DNA of 64,000 nucleotides from Eucalyptus grandis (GCF_016545825.1 NC_052619.1:26265803-26329802), one strand, 5' to 3'. Numbered from the stretch's first letter, positions 36,696 through 50,100 are shown. The notes: generated from the letters alone by a model not told the origin. Program-made: numbers and translations.

Positions 36696-37691
36696 GGCCC
36701 CCGTTTGGTTGAACTTTCCCAAGGGGCTTTGGGCCTCGAAAGCCCCTTGGGAAAAAATTTTGCGTTTGGCAAAACTTTTGAATGCTCTTTGGTGGAATGT
36801 GGGCATTCCACGAGCTGAAAGCCCAATCCGGGGTAGGGCTGCTTTCAGCTTTGGCAATTCGAGAGTTCTTGTTCATTCTTCTTCTTCATTGTCTTCTTCC
36901 CCGTTCGGTTCTTCTCTTCCCCCGCTTGAGTCGGCCGAGTTTTGCGGTTGACGGCGCTCAGCCACAAGCGGGCTGCCGGGATGCCTCGCCCGAGGTCGCG
37001 CGGCCTCGGGCGAACCTCGGGCGGCGTCGCTGGGTCGCTGAGGCCGCGCGACCTCGACGCTTGGTCGCGCCTCGAGGTCAAGCGACCCAGCGACGCCGAC
37101 GAGGTCGCGCGGCCTCGGCGGCGTCGCCCGGGTCGCGCAACTCAAGCGGCGTCGCTCGGGTCGCTGGACCTCGAGCGACGCCGCCGTGGCCGCGCAACCT
37201 CGGGCGCGACGCCCCTGGTATTTGGACCTCGGGCGACGCCGCCCGTGGCGCGCAACCTCGGGCGACGCCCGGGTCATTTGGACCTCGGCGGCGTCGCCGA
37301 GGCCGCGCGACCTCTCGGGCGACGCCCGGGTCGCTGGACCTCGGGCGACGCCCGGGTCGCGCAACTCGGGGCGTCGCCGAGGTCGGGCGCGTCGCCCGAG
37401 ATCGGCGCCACCTGGGCGTCGCCGAGGCGACCTCAGCGAGCCTGCTCCCCGCCATCGCCACGCCTCCCTCGCCACCACCAGCGCCACCGCCACCAGCCTC
37501 ACCCCCACGATCACCAGTGCATCTCCTCCTCCCTTTTCTTTTTTTCTTTTTCTTTTTACTTTGAAATAGCTTTGCAAAGCATACACAAAAAATTGATTTC
37601 CAAACACCCTTCCCTCCCCAAAATGCTCATTCTCTCAAGGATACTTGGGGAAATGCAAAGCCATTTCCCCAAAGTTGAACCAAACGGGGCC
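36696..37691. mobile_element. Non-autonomous PIF/Harbinger-type element
   Basis: Ends are GGCCCCCGTTTGGTTGAACTTT and, inverted, GGCCCCGTTTGGTTCAACTTT. TTA lies on each side (36693-36695 and 37692-37694). These are the terminal motif and 3-bp target duplication of PIF/Harbinger (Tourist-like) elements. Copy 1 of the segmental duplication shows the uninterrupted site. The 996-bp element has no transposase. Long open frames across it (for example 36942-37859) come from GC-rich repeats. Confidence 0.88.
36950..37440. repeat. GC-rich GGGCGACGCCCGGGTCG repeat inside Harbinger-type element
   Basis: Repeated words CCTCGGGCGACGCCC, GGGTCGCTGGACCTC and GTCGCGCAACTC, many of them self-complementary (GGGCGACGCCC). 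CpG density is extreme against the AT-rich surroundings. Confidence 0.8.
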
Positions 37692-38504
37692 TTAGAAGGA
37701 ATCAAGTGGTGGGGGCCACCTGCCATCAAAATCAATTTAATCATTTTTTCTATCCAAAGCGAAGTTGCGTCGAGTGAAGCTAGCACGAAAGTGATGAGCA
37801 AATACTCCCTTGTTCTTTTGACTAAGCAAAAAGACAGAAAAAAGGGGAAGATATCATGAATACACATGGAACATTCAACTTTAAGGGAAAGCTTTACACT
37901 TTTGAAGTGTCATTCTTCCTTAAGGTCCAACCGCAGAAATTTGCTTTTGAATTAAATGCTCTGAATGAGATGTATTCTTTCACACCTGGATGATCTTTCC
38001 TATAAACTTTCGTATGAAGTTTCGAATTCTTTTGAAAGTGACTTGCACTTCGAATTGATTGGAAATAACATCACTAACAAAGTGAATTCCAAAAAAGCAT
38101 CTAATGAAAAGACACTTCCCGAACGAAAGATCCTTCGCTCCGAAGTAATAGAAAATAAGCTATTAACAAATGAATTAATTATTTAAAAGTGTTCTTCTAC
38201 AAAATTTCTCATTTCTTTGAATTTATACATTAGAACAAATCGCATTATTTTCAACTGAACAAAAAGCTTGATCTATCTCCATGCCCAAGCTATGAAAGGA
38301 AAGGGTAATCCTTATGCGTTAAAACAGCTTAAAAATTGCATGACGACCATCGCTTTATGAAATGTGGGGAAAATGGCAAAAGGATGCATGTGCCTCTCTG
38401 CATTTGGAGTGTGAATGTATCAAATTCCTCTTCCACTTGTTGATCATACTATTGTTTAATTATATATTGTGATGAAGATGTATCACCAACTCTCTTAATT
38501 TATC

Positions 38505-39000
38505 AACATGTGATGCCATGATATTTAGCTCTAAAAATTCAAATAAACAGGATAATTTTTAGCCCAAATATAAAATATACTCCATAGAATGAAGTATTAA
38601 CGCACAAATATAAGTCAAGCAATTTATTATATATGTTACATGAATATAAATAAAAAGGAGTAGCAATAGAGGAACCATTTTATAGTGGTCTGATCCAAAT
38701 GGGTGCCAGCTCTATTTATAGAGATTGTTCGAGAATTATACCTAATCAACTTCAGCCATTGAATTTAAGTCGGTTGCAGTCAGTTGTGCACAAGGTTTGA
38801 CGTTTTGCCCGCTTTAAAATGGAAGTGAAATTTACAAGACTTTTTTTTTGGTCGGAAAATTTACAAAACTTTACATACTAGCAAATGGACGTCTAACCCA
38901 GTTGAAGTCATACTTAATGACGTTTTGCAGCGTCATGTTCTTAGTTATCATAAAGTATTGCAAACGTTTGTAAACTGTCGTAAATAAAATAAAATCAAAT
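38505..39000 (-). mobile_element. Relic of the same copia family (gag start and LTR piece)
   Basis: The plus-strand phrase GATGCCATGATATTTAGCTC followed by AAAATTCAAATAAACA repeats 33280-33320, the gag start region on the minus strand. Sequence resembling the LTR (AGCCCAAATATAAAATAT, ACGCACAAATATAAGTCAAG) follows at 38569. The primer site between them is gone, and similarity fades beyond about 38700. Confidence 0.65.
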
Positions 39001-40500
39001 AAAATCAAACTTGCGACATTAAGTTATTGATTCCAATCGAATATTGTAGACCTTTGGCTACCGAAACGTAGGGCTAAAGTTGACGGTGGGGGTCTTGGAG
39101 AAAAGTAAGTGCAACTGGAACGGGCACATTGGATGTGATCTTGGAACTAGAACTATATATGCCAACATTATGTTTGATTGAATCGCTTGGCTTTTAGATC
39201 CACGAAGGAACATGGGAGATGTCAAAACCAAATTGTAGAAATAAATCAATGATTGAAGAAAAGCAATTTTTCTCTTTGGAGATGTCAAGACCAAATTGAA
39301 GGGAATGTGGGCTGGAAGGTGGTTACTAGTGTGGCTTGCGAAATAATTTCTTCAGGACTAAGACTTTTTAAGCACGTGCAAGTGGACAAATTGTGACCAT
39401 GTAGGTTCTGCTAACTTTGTTTAATTGATAATCTTTGTTTTGATATCTTTCATCATTTTGTTGATTGAGAATTTCTGGTGCCTAAATATGGTGAGAGATA
39501 ACCTGGATGTATTTTAGTGTCTATTACACATTCGCAGAATAATTTCCTATCTTCTTTCCCCATGAGAAATTGGTGTAATTTGACAATCATAGGCTGAAGA
39601 GTTACACTCACATTGTCTCTCATTTTTCTGCCTTGAGTAATGATGGAACAACTTTCATGCTCTAGCAATTGAAGTTTTTATTTGCAACTTGAACTTCTAC
39701 TATTATGTCCTCACTAATTTTGGAGCTTGAACCTAATAGCCTCCTCCTCCTCCTTTTTTTTTTTTTTTAATATCATAACTTCCAACATGTATCCGAATAT
39801 GCATTTTTGTTCAATTTGATATAATCCTTGAGAATAAGTAATATATGGCCTATCTTGTGGATAGACTTCAAGTCACAGGGCATAAGGTTTTTCATTATAT
39901 AGTTGGAGTGTAAAGGTCATTCCAGATTAAAAATCCAAGTTGCTTTTGCAATCTATCTAGAGTAACACATACTTCAATGAAATTCATGGACCACTTTCAA
40001 TTCACATTCAACAAAGATTAGAACACATGATGCCACCACAGATCTCATATCACCTTTTTCATTTTATAATGACAAGAAATTAATTGATTAGTATCCGATC
40101 GATTAATCTAGAGGTGCATCAATCATCACTCACAAATTTACCATATAGCCACAGCGAACTATCTTTTTAACAAGATCAACACTTTATTATCAATATAAGA
40201 AAAAGAAAAATGAAGGACTGAATAAATAGAAGCCATTTCCCTGTAGCTAAATAAATCAGTCAGAAAATTGGCCTTTAATTAGGGTAGTTTGTTATTATGG
40301 TTATAGAAATTTATTCTATGTTGAATAGTCAAATTTATTAACAATTAATTTAGCAATAAATCCAACATTAACCAAAGGCATGTGGCGAAGACACATCTAA
40401 CTAATGTGACAAATGTGATCTTCCACGAAGAAAAGTTTAATGTGCATATTGTCAACACTTCATGTGCGTGAAGAGCACTCCTATGCTAAAGTGTCGGCTC
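39001..40500. other. Upstream region of the TNL gene
   Basis: AT-rich with no clear gene. A 71-codon minus frame (39453-39668) is unrecognised. TATA-like words such as AATAAATAGA (40220) occur, but I cannot choose a promoter. Confidence 0.35.
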
Positions 40501-40675
40501 ATCCTTGAGCACTTTTATTAAAATATTCTTTGTTGACCCACATCGAAAGGAAGTCATGCACTTGAGAATCAACATAAATAGAGAAGATCAAATGGTGAAC
40601 AGACCGCCACTCAGAGAGTACCAAATCTTAGGCAACTCATTCCTTATTGTTAACCATTTCTGTTTCCTGATTCTA

Positions 40676-41166
40676 ATGGCTTCTTCTTCTTCTTCTTCTT
40701 CCAAGCGCAGAAGGAGCTATGATGTCTTTCTGAGTTTTAGAGGCACGGACGTCCGCAACTATTTCCTCGGTCATCTCTACACAGCTCTTGTTCAAAGTGG
40801 AATAAACACTTACATGGACAGTGAAGATCTAAACAAGGGAGAACAAATATCACCCGCACTCATGGAGGCAATCGAGGAATCGCAAATTGCAATCGTTGTT
40901 TTCTCCAAGGACTATGCCTCATCACCGTGGTGTTTGGAGGAGGTGGCGAAAATCATGGAGTGCAAGGAGCAAAGAGGCCTCATGGTCTTTCCGGTGTTTT
41001 ACAAAGTGGAACCTAGAGAAGTGAGAGGGCAGAGACAGGGTTATGCTTATGCAGAAGCTATGGTCAAACATGAGGTCAAGTTTGGGAAGGATTCAGATAA
41101 AGTAAAGCGATGGAAGAAAGCTCTTCTTGATGCTGGGAGCTTGTCTGGATGGCATTTTATCGACGG
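40676..41166 (+). CDS. TNL exon 1: TIR domain
   Basis: Start chosen at ATG 40676 (CTAATGGCTTCT context), giving MASSSSSSSKRRRSYDVF. An in-frame ATG lies upstream at 40556, but the residues it adds are unlike TIR N-termini. TIR motifs in order: YDVFLSFRGTDVR, DLNKGEQISPAL, IAIVVFSKDYASSPWCLEEV, and VFPVFYKVEPREVRGQ where most TNLs have V(D/E)PS(D/E)VR. The aspartate-serine pair is replaced by E-P-R-E. The exon ends ATCGACGG before GTACGT, splitting a Gly codon completed by exon 2. W-box core TTGACC lies at 40533-40538, within 150 bp upstream. Confidence 0.9.
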
Positions 41167-44100
41167 GTACGTGAAATCACTTCTACTGCTTCAAATAGTG
41201 TAATTCTTTTGATATTTGATCTTCTTTAAGGTTTGGGATCCTCTAAAGTTCGGCGTAATCTATCCCGACTCTCTCTCTAATTTGCCTCGTCTCTCTCTCT
41301 CTCGCATTAGACACAGCACAGCACAGAAAACACTTGCACAGAACACGAAACAGAGTACCATGGGCAACCCGTTCGTCCTCTCCGACCCCCTGCCGATTCT
41401 CGACACGCCGCCGTCCGATTGCTTACGTCCCAACGCCGCCCCAGCCGCACCACCTCAGCCCGTCTCTGTCTCTTCGTGTCTAGGGGCTTTAGGCTACGAA
41501 TCTAGGCTTGCGACCCCAGATCTGGGACTTCAAGCCCAGATCAGCGCTAGCCTCGAGCAGTGGTCACCTGAGACTCTCCTGTTTACCGTGACAGAGGGAC
41601 AAGAACACGGAAAGAGGGCGCACCAACTGCGCTAGGACAGGCGATGGTGGCGGGGACATGGCAGCGGGGGGAACAGATGAGGGCGGCCACGGGGCAGTGG
41701 CAAATGCGGAGGAGTGGAGAGAGAGGGATGGGGGAAATTTGGGTTTGAGTTTTGAGCCTAGGCATTTTCTTATTTTTCAAGTAAAATTTAACAAAAAAAT
41801 TCTAGAAACTATAAAAGAAAATTGAAAAAACTTGAAACTTTGAATTCACAAATTGAGTTATTGGTTAGACGAAAAGGTGCACAATATTCAAATATAATAA
41901 GTTTCTTCGATATCAAAAACTGTCACAATACATTAAAACCACGTGTACTAATCTATATTCTATGTCTACCGGATAAAGTTCAAGCCAGGTTTAAGAGAAA
42001 GTTTCCTTCTATGCTCACCAACATGGGAGGTAACATTGCTCTGTCATTGCCACATGGATAGTTGTGTCATACGACCCGTATTCGGTCAATTTTCATTTTA
42101 GTGATTTGTCCTTTATCTTGAAATACATTTTTAACAAATATATGTTTGTTTACAAAAAATCATGATTGTAAAGTTATCAACTTAATTTGAAAGTTTAAAT
42201 TCTAATAATTTGAAATTCGAAAAAATAACACAAAAATAAAATATCTTGAAATAAACATTTTAACTAGCATAAATTATCGAATGTAATTCATGATCAAACA
42301 AATATCCATTTGGTTTAAAGTATGAGAAATTATAAGTTATTAAATCAATGACATAGATAATGCAAGTTATTGTCATTATAAAGCATGGTATTAGTCTGTA
42401 TATAATTATGTAAATAATATGTCTAAACCATAGATAAGCTACTCCTAACTGAAAATACAGATCATTTCATAATGTGATCTAACTTCATATGGTATTAGCT
42501 TACACTTGGCAATCTGAAATAGGGCATCACTCATGAAAGACTCATGCGAGTGGCACCCTCATGCTTAGACCAATTTTAAGAATTCTGTAGTTCTAGATAA
42601 CAGACTATATCCTCTCAAGAAAAAGATTAACTTAAAAATCTATAGAAGTATATCTTCGTGGACTTCGGCTTTCCAATTCGGGCGGGAAGTTTGGGCTCCC
42701 ATGTTCCACTCCCGTTACTGTTAGTTGGGGGGTCTTCTGTATAGCTGGCATGCCTCTGCTTCTTGTTGAGGTTTTGAGCTATCGGTCTCTCACGGACGCA
42801 GATCCAGACTAAAATCACTTAGAGAGTAAGAATTGTAGAGAAAGCTTTCTCTACTGATTTCGCCTCCCCTTTCAACTGAAGAGGGATCAGCTATATACAT
42901 ACAAAAGCTGGTGCCTGTGGGATGTTGCCAGCTCACTTCAACATTTACAAGTGGACAAGAACAAAAATGAACTGCCTACGCCTGTACATATAAGACATTA
43001 TACCCCGTCTAACTCATGCAGATTATCCTTTCTAATCCTTTCTCTTCTTCTGAGAAAATTAGTTTTTCACGTCGTGTCCTGCTGAGTGCTGACGTAGTAT
43101 CACTCCATCTGAAAGCTGGCCCTGGGTCTTTTCTTCTAAATTGGGCGTGATTATTTCATTCCCTTTTCTCTTCAAGTCGCTGATCTTGGGTTTGGGAGAT
43201 GGTCCAGACTTCAAAAAATCAGTCCTGAAATATAAGCTCTGTTCTCTAAGCCAGAAACTTAGTAGGCAGATCGATTACTTTCTCTCATTTTCTCTCTTGG
43301 ACTTCTTTTTATTTTAAGCTCATATAACCCTTGAGAATGATGATGAAAATTCTTCCATCACCACGCAGATGATACTTTTGTTGGTTGCGTATTGCATGCT
43401 CTAGGACAGCATTAAAGAATTCGATTTCAGTAGCTTTAGTGATAAAAATAGTATGTCCGACCGCATTTTTATGATTCTCTTGGTCCTGTTTCGTTCGGTA
43501 AGTTGTTGAATTTCCCAGATCTGTTAGAAATGCTCTATTTCCTTTCATCATCCAGTTCCGTTCATCGTGCTGGTGACTATCACTGTAGCATATCTGGGAC
43601 CATATCCCAAGCAGCTTCAAGCATATTATCCCCAACGGATGAAGTTCAATAACAAGGTGTGGATAGCCTCTGTCAGTCTTGTTTGCGTCTGCAAACCCTG
43701 CTTCTGCAAGTGGGAGTCCAGTTTCCGCTGTGCTGTGTCAAGTTTCTAGCTTAGTCGTCCTTGTCCTTCCCAATTGAGATAAGGATTTAGAATAGAGTTA
43801 CTCTAAAGAAGTGTCCCTCGAGTCTATTAAATTTCTTTCTTAACATCAAATCTCCAGGTAGTAGAGCTTTAATCATGGCGAGACTACGTACCTACTTTCC
43901 ATTATTTAAGGAACTCTTCTCGGTTTTGTTTGCAAAATTTTAACTCAATTTTCTAGAATCTTTATGTGTGAAGGAGGATCTTCTAGGAACCATTCAGGTT
44001 GCTGGAAATCTTTTTATTAACTCTACCTCTCGAATCTGCATGGATTTTAGTACCCTTCCCTTCATAACCGTGTGTTTTGCAAAATTTTAACTCAATTTTC

Positions 44101-47100
44101 TAGAATCTTTATGTGTGAAGGAGGATCTTTTAGGAACCATTCAGGTTGCTGGAAATCTTTTTATTAACTCTACCTCTCGAATCTGCATGGATATTAGTAC
44201 CCTTCCCTTCATAACCGTGATCATTGGAATCGATCAGTAAACATTAAAACTTAATATTTCCACCGCTTCATTGGCTTGGTTGGTACCGTTGTGGCCTCTG
44301 TCGGTGAGGTGGGAACCTAGTCTCGATCTGGATTTACTGCGGCCTATCCTCCAATGAGGGCGGCTCCATGGAGGAACTCCTTGTTTACCATGGGGCTCCA
44401 ACCGACTTCTATCCCCCCAAATCATCTCCACAAATTTTTCTTCCCCAGAGAGGTTGGAAACTCAGGAGATTTATGGTGTAAGCTCCAGCTCCCAGTTAAG
44501 CTTGTTAAGGACATGCCCAATTCCAAACGAACATGAAGCAGGATCTTTTAGGAACCATTCAGGTTGCTGGAAATCTTTTTCTGAAGTCTACCTAGCAACT
44601 CTGCATGGATTTTAGTACCGTTCCCTTGATGACTGATATCATTGGAATCAATCAGTGGACATTAAAACTAAACATTTTCAGATTTTTCATCTTAGAGGTT
44701 TTTATCATCAAATTCAATGTCAAAATCTTTAGACTAGGATTATAATTCCTAGGAATATTTCCTCGTGTTTACTTCTATTACCATCTGATACAAATTTTTC
44801 AAGATCATCATTTTCAATATCTTGTCCCCTTGACTTTATTGGAGGCTTATGCTCTTCGTAATTGTGCTTTGGGTATTTGACCTAGTAGTAACACTTGCCT
44901 GATGTTTCACCTAATAGACCAATAATCATTTCTGAATCAAATTATACTTTGTGAGTGCGTTTGTTTGCCAAACATATCATCTTCTATCCGATTTTCATCT
45001 TCAGGGATTTCTCCTTTAACTTCGGACTTGATAAATAGATGCATGTGAACTTCAACTGTCTTTTCAACCGACCAGTTCACTCTTTCGGCGAGTCTTTCAC
45101 AGTATTCATACCCACAGTCATTCAACCAATGATACCAAGGCTTTTTTCCTTTTCCTCTATGATTCTAAAATGAGAAATAAGAACTCTAAATCTTTTGCAT
45201 AGACTCTAGGTCTTTTGCTCTCGTTCTCTTACCTATTTGGACATTTCTTTCTCGGATGCCTCTCTTGCTTGCATACCCGAAATTTTTTTTCTTTCTGCTG
45301 TAGTATTTATCGGCACGACAAGACAGAGAGAAGCAGTAAGACATTTTTATCTGGAGGAATATGTACTATGTCAAGTTTGTAATAACTATTCCGTTCTTTT
45401 AAGATGAGAAGCCTAGTTTGGTTAGCTTCTTCCAGATTCAGATTCAGGAATCTTTCAACATATTCAGAGTCAGTTCTCATTACAAATTTGTTGGGGTTAG
45501 GAAGATGTAAAAAAAAAATTTAATACAATTTTTCATAGCAAGTACTTCCTTTTCATGGCTCACCCCGTACATTTTGATAAAGTCTTGCTGGTTTTCGTTT
45601 TTAGTTTTTTGTACTGCTTCCCAGTATGCTTTTCATGCGTCAATCTCCAAGACCATGTCATCTGAATCAGAAGCTAACAATGAAGGTCGCAAATGCTTTA
45701 CCCTTTCTTTTACCTTTCTTACTGCTTGAGTGTCTTCATTGTCCCAAAACCGAGATGTAGTACTTGGAGCTTTCTTGGTAGCCTACTAAGATATTTTAAA
45801 ATTGTCTAGCATAGTTAGCAGATCTATAGTATCTCTGGACTTTCTATCTTTTAGTTTGTCAGGAAAGTTTATTATATCTCGCAAATGTAGGTTTGTAACA
45901 TTAGCTTTCTCTTTTTCCCTACTTTAATATATTTTACCTTCAGCCAGATAGAATCATTCCTTCTTTCCTAAAGACATTTGTCAGCAGTTATAAGACATTC
46001 ATTGGATCCCTTCAGTTTTGCTAAAGACTATCACATCGTCTACATAACAATACAAAATTTGCGAAGATACTTGACGGCATCATTCATTTTGCGCTGAAAA
46101 ATTCCTAGGGCAGAATGGCATAACTAACCATTTGGGAAGATTACCCAGCTAGTGCTAAACCAATTATATGGATGCCAATTTAATCCTAAATTTTTCAATT
46201 TTGCTCATTTATTCCTAAACCTTTGGGCGAAATTCTAATATAGTCTCTTTGGTCAATTTTTGTCGGAATCACTAATGTGGCAGCATGCCATGTGGGAATT
46301 GCAATGACCACTTTCGTATTGAATTTAGAAACATTTCAGGCTATTTAAGATTTATTCTGTATGAGATCTCCTGCCTTAGCTATCCTACAGTCATAATCTT
46401 TTGTTAGTTTGTTGATCTGACGATAGTCTGTAACAATTCACGCTTTTCCTCACACCTGCACTGCATGGTTGATAACCATAAAGGTTGGGCTAGAGTGCGG
46501 ACTAAATTCCTCTGCCATCTCCATAGAGCATGTTATATATTTTGCTTAAATGATGGTACTTGGATCTTTTTTAACTGAAGTCTGGCTTTTACACCATTTG
46601 ACTCCATATTGTGTGGATATTCACAGAAGTTATTCTTCAGTTTTAGCAGGAAATTATTCCATTTTATTCCGGACAGTTGGATAGTTCGAATTTTTCCTTG
46701 CTCTAGGCAGAACAATTCTTTACAGTAGAAGATAGCATTTGGAAATGAAGATTTTTCGAAGCCAAATAACTTATGTTCCCATACATGCTGTGCTTACGCC
46801 CTTAATGCTTGCTCACATGGAGAATCTCCACAAATCTGATTGTTTGACAGAATAAACTTCAAATTTGCGTCTTAACCGAGGATTTTGAAGAGTTTTGATT
46901 GTCATGCCTGCCATAGTATTTGTAGTGTTGTCTTGCATAAAAGATTAATTTTCCTTTTGTCCCCTTAGAATGCATTACCCAGTATGACATTCTCATCTAA
47001 TGTCTGGAAAGCAAAGATCCTTCTAACGATAAACGTTCCTTCACCAATAAAGAAAGGAACATCGATTGCTTCCAAAGTTATCATATTCAGTTTCCAACTG

Positions 47101-50100
47101 CCATTCTTAATGTAATAGGCTCTGTTAATGGTCTCCACCATTCATCTGGCGATGCTTTGGGTCTTGCACAATTAGTACAAGCTCCAATGTCTATTAGTAT
47201 GTCTAATGAGTTTGGATAACACCACAACCACAGAAGTGCTTAATAATCATTTGTAAATACCATTTGGGAGGGTTCAATCATATTTGTCTATGGCTATAGA
47301 CCATTGCCTTGCTATATTTTCCAAAAGATTGGACAACTCCAGCTATATCTAGGATGTGGATTTTCTCTCCTTCAGAGTGCATTACCATCTGAACAATATC
47401 CTCTCTTGACTTTGTATCCTCTTCTTCATAGATAGGCATATTAATTTGTTTGTATCCTATGAGCCTTTTTTCTAGAGTTCCCGAGTTTGCAGATCTTTGA
47501 GATGCAACCACTTCCCGATTGACTGCTTGTACAGTATCCTGTGGAACGGTAAGAGGTTCGAAAATCCTTAATTTCCTACCAAAGAGTGTAGACAGTCCTC
47601 CTAACATAAAGTTATTCTTGCTCCACTCTATTGGACCCGAGATCCACTAATTGCTCTCGATGCTCCAATAGGTTCCACCATAGTTGAAATCCCAAGCCAT
47701 CTTACATCTAGGGGATTAATATTTCACCTAGAGGAATTGTCTATAATCGTGTGAAACTCTTCAAACAATTATGCTATCTAACTTCCTTTTTCTAGGATTT
47801 GTGGTATTAACGAATCTGTAAATTATCCTGGTGTGGTACACCAAACATTTGACCTGCGGGTTCATCCTATCCATAATTAAAGAATTAATTCTCAATGTTA
47901 ATGAATTCCCAAACAAAGATCATTGAGAGCCACCAAATAATTTGGATGGGCTTGGAAGCAGCCTGGTTATTGTGCTAGTTTGGCTACTATTCCTGATATC
48001 AACTGATCTCTAAAATCTGTCCATCTTTGATCCAATACAGTTGCAATGACAAGACTATCAACAGGAAGATGAAATAGTGGCACTAGTCCTATTTGGATTA
48101 ACACTATTTGTATATAACTGAAAGTAACTCTTGTTCTTTCTTTCGTTTCTCTCATCTTTTGGAGATTTAGCATAGGTATATCTAAGGTTTAAGTTCGGTA
48201 TACGACACTTGCGCCATTGACTATGATTGTGAGACATCTATGGCCTATTTAAAGTTATATATGAATAATCAAATAAACTGCCCTAACATCTACTTTGAGC
48301 AACCTCCACTGCAAATTTGATCCTGACGGATAATCTTTATCGGAAAGTTTCTTCTAATACCTTGACTCTTAGGACACTATATGATCACACGCGTTCATCA
48401 TTGGTAACTGTCCACTCCACTAATTTGAGTCTTCTCCGTCTATCCCATTTTCTGAGTAAACATAATAGATAGATTTAACGCAGAGTCTAAATTTTTGAGT
48501 TCCTGCCCATTTATAGATTTATAAGCAGGTTCAATTGTCATATGCAATAAAAACTCTGCGAAGATTTTATTTTTATGGATATTTTATGGACAACTGCCAT
48601 GGGTCGGCAATTCTTTGGCCACTGAACAACCCGTGTGGCACCTAGTGAGCGTAATTCATGAGGCCATCCTTCATTCAATTGTTGTAGAGAACAATATTGC
48701 GAACAACTTCCTTCTATGAGATCATTCTACACCCAGCTTAGCTCGAGCGTCCAGTCCATCGAGCGGAATAACAAATCACTTTAGGCTCGATAGCTGGTTT
48801 CAGCTTGCTATGGCCTCATTGGAAGAATGGCATCAGCTCATGACAAATTTGTGCATGGGAGGTCAACCCTGCCTTTAGAGCTCTTGAGTATTATAATCTA
48901 TCTATCCTAAAACTTCTAGCACCAACTGTCATAATACCACTTCCACGGACCAATTGTATTCATCCCTTCAGTATCCTCACTCTTCACTCGATAACCCTAA
49001 GCTCCACTAACAAGGGTTTACGAATGGGAGAATCACGGACCGTGACATTCTCCCCCACACTCCCTCACTCAATTCCGCAACGCCCTCATTATAGGCTGTT
49101 TTGTCACTCTCTTGTGTTTCCTTAACCATCAAAGCCACTCCCTCGGACTTACACATATGGCAATGCTCACTTGACAGAACAAGCCACTCCACTCTATTGG
49201 TTGCTTCCCCCGATCAAAGCTGTTCGTGAATCTCCAATCACTTGTGCTCCCCAACAAGTGTGGCACCCCTAACCAATTGCGCTCCTTTGGCATCACCTTC
49301 TTTCGCCTATTGAGCTCCTCTTGATCTTTGCAAGCCAAAGAAGGGTACTTCCCTCATTGGAAACACAATAATAGACCTCCTCTTAAGATTCACCAATCGC
49401 TCTAGGAATGTTATCCCCATTCAGTAAACAATTTGGTTCCTTTCTATGCCCTCATTGCCATTCTAGAAGCTAGACGAGAGCTGCACATTGTCCAAGCCCT
49501 CCCCAGCAATCACTCTCTGCCCTCATACGACTGGGAAGACCATAAGCTTTATCTAAATCGCCCACCTATTGGAGGGATCCCTCTGCTCTAATATCATTTG
49601 TCACGAGTCAATAGTTCTTTAGCTGCATAACAACCCGTGTAGTGCCTGGTAAGTGGAATTTACCAGGCTAGCCTTTGTTCAATTATTATTCCACATAATA
49701 ATACAGCGAATAGCTTCCTTATACTAGATCCTTCCATGCACAGCTTAGCTCGAGCTTTTAGTTTACCAAGCGAGATAGCGGATCACTTTAGGCTCAACAA
49801 CTAATTTCAGTCTACCATGACCTCATTGAGAGAGCAACATCAACTCTTGACCAGTTTGTGCATGGGAGGCCAATCTCACCTTTATAGCTCCTAAGTGATA
49901 TAATCTATCTACCCTAGAGCTTCTAGCACTAACCATTCTGACACTACTCCTATGAACCAGTTGAATGCATCTCCCCTATATTCTCACTCTTCACTCGATA
50001 ACCCCAAGCTCCACTTACAAAGGTTCACCAATATGGGAGAATCATGGATCGTGACACAAGCATGAGCCTTGTGGGCTTTTTAATCCATAAATCAGACAAC

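Larger units (their letters stand above)
36640..38310 (+). repeat. Segmental duplication, copy 2 (interrupted)
   Basis: Counterpart of 34555-35240, interrupted by the element at 36696-37691. The two flanks join directly onto copy 1 at about 34611. Confidence 0.75.
48595..50056 (-). mobile_element. TRIM-type miniature LTR retrotransposon
   Basis: Two LTRs of 453 and 458 bp (48595-49047 and 49599-50056) flank only 551 bp. Read on the minus strand, a primer site TGATATTAGAGCAGAGG (damaged initiator-Met type) follows the 5' LTR, and GTGGGGGAGAA precedes the 3' LTR. There is no coding capacity beyond short frames. LTR ends are TGTCACG and CGTGACA. A 5-bp target duplication is not clean (ACAAC against CAAGC). 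It sits inside the pararetrovirus and is therefore younger than it. Confidence 0.88.

Noticed and set aside
36782..37859. Open frames of 244-305 codons on both strands
   Set aside because: They result from the GGGCGACGCCC-type repeat inside the Harbinger-type element and cross its border.
40533..40538. W-box TTGACC as proven regulatory site of the TNL
   Set aside because: A single 6-mer is expected by chance. Noted only in the exon 1 entry.
49007..49338. Minus-strand frames inside the TRIM interior as a gene
   Set aside because: Short, cross the LTR border, no recognisable domain.
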